Positions 22,673 to 26,269 of a stretch of 26,269 bases of DNA are shown here, one piece after another. The stretch lies in NCBI GenBank assembly GCA_002338145.1, contig DDHP01000039.1:52194-78462 (forward strand). Direction: 5' to 3'. How positions within the stretch are numbered: position 1 is the stretch's first letter; every line of letters begins with the position of its first letter. The notes below the pieces were generated by a model, which was not told the DNA's origin, searched no databases, and saw nothing but the letters and a program-made list of their open reading frames with translations. Origin of the DNA: Deferribacteraceae bacterium UBA1873. GTDB lineage: Bacteria; Chrysiogenota; Deferribacteres; Deferribacterales; Flexistipitaceae. The position numbers and the translations under genes are program-made.

Positions 22673-24688
22673 CTAAATGTAATCGCGTTTTATTGAAGTA
22701 TCCCAGTTTTTGGAAAAAACCCTTTTATCTCCCTCAAAAGCATCTAACTGGGCATATATATAAAATTTTTCTTCATCTGATGTAAGAACTGTTCTTGTAA
22801 CAGTTTTTACATCCCATTTGTCTCTTTTGAACTTCCATTCCCAGACAGCCTCTCCCCGCGGACTTGCAAAGTCGTCTCCGGTGTAACTGTAATATTCTTT
22901 GCCACATCTGCCGTATTCAAGGTTAATTTCCGGAATAATTAGTATCCCATTGTCATTTATTACCTGAAGTATAGAATGGTCATTGCCAAGGTTCCTTATA
23001 ACTTTCCAGCTGTGTTCTCCATATTTGGAAGGGATAATTTGAGGCGGAGCTGCAGCTTCCGGAGGCTTAAAAAATATATTCTCTGTGTCGTTGCCATTTT
23101 TTACCGGTAACAAAAGTGTGCTCCCCCCGGTTTCTATCGTAAGCCTTGTGGATGCGGGTGGCGGCCATGCTAACGGCCAATAGGACGAAGAAATGGACAG
23201 CCGTATTTTATTGCCTTTAACAAAATTATAACCCACATTGTTTAAGCATACTCTTACCGTGTATGTTTTTCCGGGTTCTAATAGCTCTGGGTTTTTTGAA
23301 CTGTTTCTGTGACAGAGGTTTAAAAGACCGTAGGTTACCCTGGTGGCCTTCCCGTCGGGAGATACATCAGAGATTCTGACAGCAACCATAGCAAGAGGGT
23401 TAGATGCGCTGATGTTCAGCACAACTTCAGATTTGCCTAATATTTCCACAGATTCCTCAAGGATAGGGGTATCGAATACAAGTGCGCCTCCGTCTTCTTC
23501 TCTTTGATCATGAGGCAGGTCAGGGGCAGCTGCATATGAACACCATTTGCCGGCAAAAAAACCGACACTTAAAGGTGATTGTATGGTTAGTGTGTGGGAT
23601 TCTTCATTTTGCTCTTCTTTTGTTAGTTGTCCCGGCATCAGCGAAAATTTTTCCAAAGAAACATTGTCAGAAGGCCAGCTTCTTTCACCAACCCACCTTC
23701 CTTTTCTTTCGTCCGGAGTAGCTATAGCGGGGACCTTTTCCATAATCCAGACACGGAGCATAGGTTCTTCCATAATTCCCGACTCTTCATTTTTCAGCCA
23801 TTTATCCCACCAGCGCAGAGCTTCCTGTAAAAAACCAATTGCCGGGCCCGGAATACCCTGATGAGGATATTTGTGACTCCATGGCCCAACTAGTCCGAGT
23901 TTAGGTGCCTTAAGATTTTCAAGTATTCTGAAAACAGCATCTGTATATCCGTCTGCCCATCCGGAAACAGCCATTACCGGGATTTTTATTGAATCCCAGT
24001 TTTCACAAACAGAACCGTGTTCCCAGTAATCATCCCTTTTCTGATGTCTTAACCACTTTTCCAGCCAAAGGCCACTGCCTCTGAGACGTTCAAACCACAT
24101 ATCCCGCCAGGAATTTCCGACTATTTCCGGATCCGGCGGCAGGGAATTTAGTCCGAACATTGTGCTGGCCCACGATAGATTATCCCCTAAAAGACATCCA
24201 CCCATATGATGGACATCGTCTGAATATCTGTCATCACTTGAACATACTGTTATGATAGCCTTAAGCGGCTGAGGTCTGAGCGCAGCAATCTGCAAACCGT
24301 TAAAACCACCCCAGGATATCCCTATCATTCCTACATTGCCGTCACACCAGGGTTGTTTTGAAATCCAGTTTATAACTTCTACACCATCTTCCAGCTCACT
24401 TTGCAGGTATTCATCCAGCAAAACACCTTCTGAATTACCGCTTCCCCTGATATCAACTCTTACAGAAGCGTATCCGTAGCCTGCAAAGTATTTATGCATT
24501 TGGGTGTCTCTGACACGTGTATTGTCTCTGTGTCTGTAAGGGATATATTCAAGAATTGCCGGTACCGGTTTTTTTCGAGCACTTTTCGGAAGAAAAATGC
24601 GGGCCGAAAGTCTTATGTTATCAGGCATTGGTATCCAAATGTGTTCGATAATTTCTACCTGTTCCGGAAATCTGTTTCTGTATTTCAT
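22673..24688 (-). CDS. CocE/NonD family hydrolase
   Basis: 671 residues. An alpha/beta-hydrolase domain begins about residue 15 (IWIPMPDNIRLSARIFLP). Next come EYIPYRHRDN, the DIRGSGNSEG loop, and the nucleophile elbow GISWGG with S125. The acid is likely in SGWADGYTDAV and the histidine in GPWSHKYPHQG. A helical cap and the C-terminal jelly-roll domain (about 420-560, with SEVVLNISASNPLAMVAVRISDVSPDG) complete the X-Pro dipeptidyl-peptidase/cocaine-esterase architecture. The last 100 residues are an extra region I do not recognise. The substrate (amide, ester or peptide) is unknown. There is no signal peptide. It starts 14 nt after the end of the ATP-grasp gene, with a strong AAGGAGG, so the two are one operon. 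Confidence 0.92.
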   Translation of the reverse strand: MKYRNRFPEQVEIIEHIWIPMPDNIRLSARIFLPKSARKKPVPAILEYIPYRHRDNTRVRDTQMHKYFAGYGYASVRVDIRGSGNSEGVLLDEYLQSELEDGVEVINWISKQPWCDGNVGMIGISWGGFNGLQIAALRPQPLKAIITVCSSDDRYSDDVHHMGGCLLGDNLSWASTMFGLNSLPPDPEIVGNSWRDMWFERLRGSGLWLEKWLRHQKRDDYWEHGSVCENWDSIKIPVMAVSGWADGYTDAVFRILENLKAPKLGLVGPWSHKYPHQGIPGPAIGFLQEALRWWDKWLKNEESGIMEEPMLRVWIMEKVPAIATPDERKGRWVGERSWPSDNVSLEKFSLMPGQLTKEEQNEESHTLTIQSPLSVGFFAGKWCSYAAAPDLPHDQREEDGGALVFDTPILEESVEILGKSEVVLNISASNPLAMVAVRISDVSPDGKATRVTYGLLNLCHRNSSKNPELLEPGKTYTVRVCLNNVGYNFVKGNKIRLSISSSYWPLAWPPPASTRLTIETGGSTLLLPVKNGNDTENIFFKPPEAAAPPQIIPSKYGEHSWKVIRNLGNDHSILQVINDNGILIIPEINLEYGRCGKEYYSYTGDDFASPRGEAVWEWKFKRDKWDVKTVTRTVLTSDEEKFYIYAQLDAFEGDKRVFSKNWDTSIKRDYI

Positions 24689-24702
24689 TTTACCTCCTTA
24701 TA

Positions 24703-25983
24703 TTACTCAATATGAAATTTCAATTCACTTTTCAACCGTTCGTAATTATTCAATAATTCCTCAGTATTATTTCCTCCCATGAAAATTACTGCCAGCTCAT
24801 AACTGTAAGGATCCTGCCCCAAAAGCTCTGATAGTACATCTCCTTCCTGAACTTCTATCAAAATCCTTGTACCTGGAAATTTGTTTTCCAATTCATTTAT
24901 TTCTTTTTTGGTCGGAATACGTTTTACAATTCCGTCATTATGATGTCTTAACATAAATTTTGCCGCAACGCTATATTTGCCATTTTTTATTGAAAAGTTT
25001 GGATCATATCCCAGCTCGATATCTATAGCCACTTTGTGCTGTGTCATACCGGCAACATCTTCAAATATGGGAGAATGGGACTTTGAAAGTCTGCTGTTTA
25101 TCTCGAGAAAACATAATTTATCTTTTTTTTCATCCCAGAATAATTCAATGTTAAAAGTAGTATTATTAAGACCAATTTCGTTGATAATATTGATACATTT
25201 TGTTCTGATTCTTTTTTTAATTTCGTAAGGCAGATTTGAGGGCAACTGGTATCTGGAGAAAGATGAATGAAATTTTCCTTCTCTGTATGAATCCACAATG
25301 GCGTAAACTTCGGGTTTGAAATCTTTTACATATCCTTCGGCAGTGCACTGTCTGCCCACAATGGGCTCCTCAGCTATACAGTAATATCCGTTAACATCTA
25401 CAGGTATATCTTCAGGCATATATGCAAGTTCCAAAAACTTATCAAACGGTTCTCCGAAGCGCCCAATGCCCCGCTTTATTTGAGCAATTGCCTCTTCCAG
25501 CTGTTTTTCATTTTCTATATAAAATGCCATCTGTGAAGAAAAGGAAACCACAGGTTTGAGCCAAAAAGGGTATGGCAGGCTTATATTTTTTGTACAGTTT
25601 CTGTCAAACGGGTTTACTGCTTCGAAAGCAGGTGTGCATCTTGGTATACACTTTTTGGCGCGTATTCTTGTCCAGTATTTGTTTTCTGTTATCAAAACGC
25701 TTTCAAGACTGGGTCCGTCAAGGCCACAATCTTTCCTGAATACTGGAAGAAGTGAGGTTGTGGGGAAATCCCAATGGCCTATTATTCCGTGTATATCTTC
25801 TTTGAAGTCGTCCAGTTCTTTTTCCCCCAGTGTTATTATTTTATTTACATCATATCCCGGGGGGTTTACTATCATATTATAGGGCAGTAAGTTATGAAAT
25901 GTGTAGTCTCTCCCGTCGTCAATATTCTCTAAAAAAGAGAGATGAAAATCATCCAGTGCTATGACAAAAATATTATATTTCAT
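24703..25983 (-). CDS. ATP-grasp superfamily ligase
   Basis: 426 residues. An N-terminal region (1-110) contains HGIIGHWDFPTTSLLPVFRKDCGL and ENKYWTRIRAKKCIP. The ATP-grasp core follows: FWLKPVVSFSSQMAFYI with the ATP-binding lysine, then EEPIVGRQCTAEGYV, and the metal-binding NIELFWDEKKDKLCFLEINSRLSKSHSPIF, in which the Glu-x-Asn of the FLEINSR strand is the expected Mg site. The rest (about 330-426) is a C-terminal extension. The superfamily activates a carboxylate as acyl phosphate and joins it to an amine or thiol. The substrates are unknown. It is the first gene of the operon with the CocE-type hydrolase. TAGGAGG precedes the ATG. Confidence 0.85.
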   Translation of the reverse strand: MKYNIFVIALDDFHLSFLENIDDGRDYTFHNLLPYNMIVNPPGYDVNKIITLGEKELDDFKEDIHGIIGHWDFPTTSLLPVFRKDCGLDGPSLESVLITENKYWTRIRAKKCIPRCTPAFEAVNPFDRNCTKNISLPYPFWLKPVVSFSSQMAFYIENEKQLEEAIAQIKRGIGRFGEPFDKFLELAYMPEDIPVDVNGYYCIAEEPIVGRQCTAEGYVKDFKPEVYAIVDSYREGKFHSSFSRYQLPSNLPYEIKKRIRTKCINIINEIGLNNTTFNIELFWDEKKDKLCFLEINSRLSKSHSPIFEDVAGMTQHKVAIDIELGYDPNFSIKNGKYSVAAKFMLRHHNDGIVKRIPTKKEINELENKFPGTRILIEVQEGDVLSELLGQDPYSYELAVIFMGGNNTEELLNNYERLKSELKFHIE

Positions 25984-26269
25984 AATTTCCTCCTATTTTA
26001 ATCATAACAGAAATTTCAGGAACATTTAAAACAAATTTTAGTGAAAAAATTATAAAAGTATTGGAAATAGCTATAGAAAGTATTTTAGAAAAATTATTCA
26101 ATAGTAAATATAAAAATCTATTGTATTTGCAATACCATTGCTATAGTTGTCATAATTTTAAAACTCCCAAAATTTTGTGAATTTGCCAATAGAAAATTAC
26201 ACTTGATATAAGTTAGTTGTAAACATATTATGAATATATATAATCAGGAGACCTTTGCATAACCCCATA
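25984..26269. other. AT-rich non-coding end of window
   Basis: Nearly 290 nt without an ORF, very AT-rich. It holds the ribosome binding site of the ATP-grasp gene and no clear promoter. The last 25 bases contain GGAGACCTTTGCATAACCCC, which is reminiscent of the terminal inverted repeats of some IS5/IS1182-type elements, so an insertion sequence may begin here. Confidence 0.35.

Noticed and set aside
1..26269. CRISPR array, prophage or complete transposon
   Set aside because: No regularly spaced direct repeats, integrase, phage structural gene or intact transposase was seen.

Overview
The window is AT-rich bacterial chromosome with compact, mostly housekeeping and flagellar gene content. The LPS-type cell-wall genes, the flagellar cap cluster, the ribosome binding sites and the many low-GC proteins suggest a Gram-negative, flagellated anaerobe. 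My best guess is a member of the Deferribacteres such as Flexistipes or Deferribacter. That is inference from gene style, not from a marker gene. No rRNA or tRNA gene and no CRISPR array was seen.

Region 1 (1-7560) is core metabolism and envelope. It holds the end of a DUF2400/TIGR02757 protein, thioredoxin, a small FmdB-type zinc-ribbon gene carrying an in-frame stop at codon 6, and an IHF/HU-type protein. The latter is divergent from the operon murJ-dtd-metallo-hydrolase. Then come a SlyD-like prolyl isomerase, endonuclease V, a patatin-like lipase overlapping a BioY biotin transporter, and a HAD phosphatase.

Region 2 (7637-13948) is a flagellar late operon. A good sigma-28 type promoter (TAAAGTTT, 11 nt, GTCGATTT) precedes fliD. 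It is followed by fliS, three small uncharacterised genes (one a YjfB-like motility protein too short for ordinary ORF calling, one a FliT-like helical protein), a B12-binding radical SAM protein and pgeF. Spacing is tight or overlapping throughout.

Region 3 (14135-16679) has a double YggT membrane protein, a membrane-anchored PIN-TRAM protein and ispD.

Region 4 (16784-18358) has two unrecognised lipoproteins on the minus strand. They flank about 490 nt without a gene, which contains several hairpins and possibly a degraded coding remnant.

Region 5 (18494-26269) looks accessory. It has an Old Yellow Enzyme with its own sigma-70 promoter, then a TetR-family regulator divergent from a stand-alone molybdenum/tungsten bis-MGD enzyme of the acetylene-hydratase-like type. 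A symmetrical double operator lies over their shared promoter region. After a terminator there is a minus-strand two-gene operon of an ATP-grasp ligase followed by a CocE/NonD-type serine hydrolase. The TetR and molybdoenzyme genes are visibly richer in G+C than the flagellar and murJ genes. The last 25 bases resemble an insertion-sequence end. The most interesting parts are the molybdoenzyme with its operator, the ligase/hydrolase pair, and the small flagellar genes.
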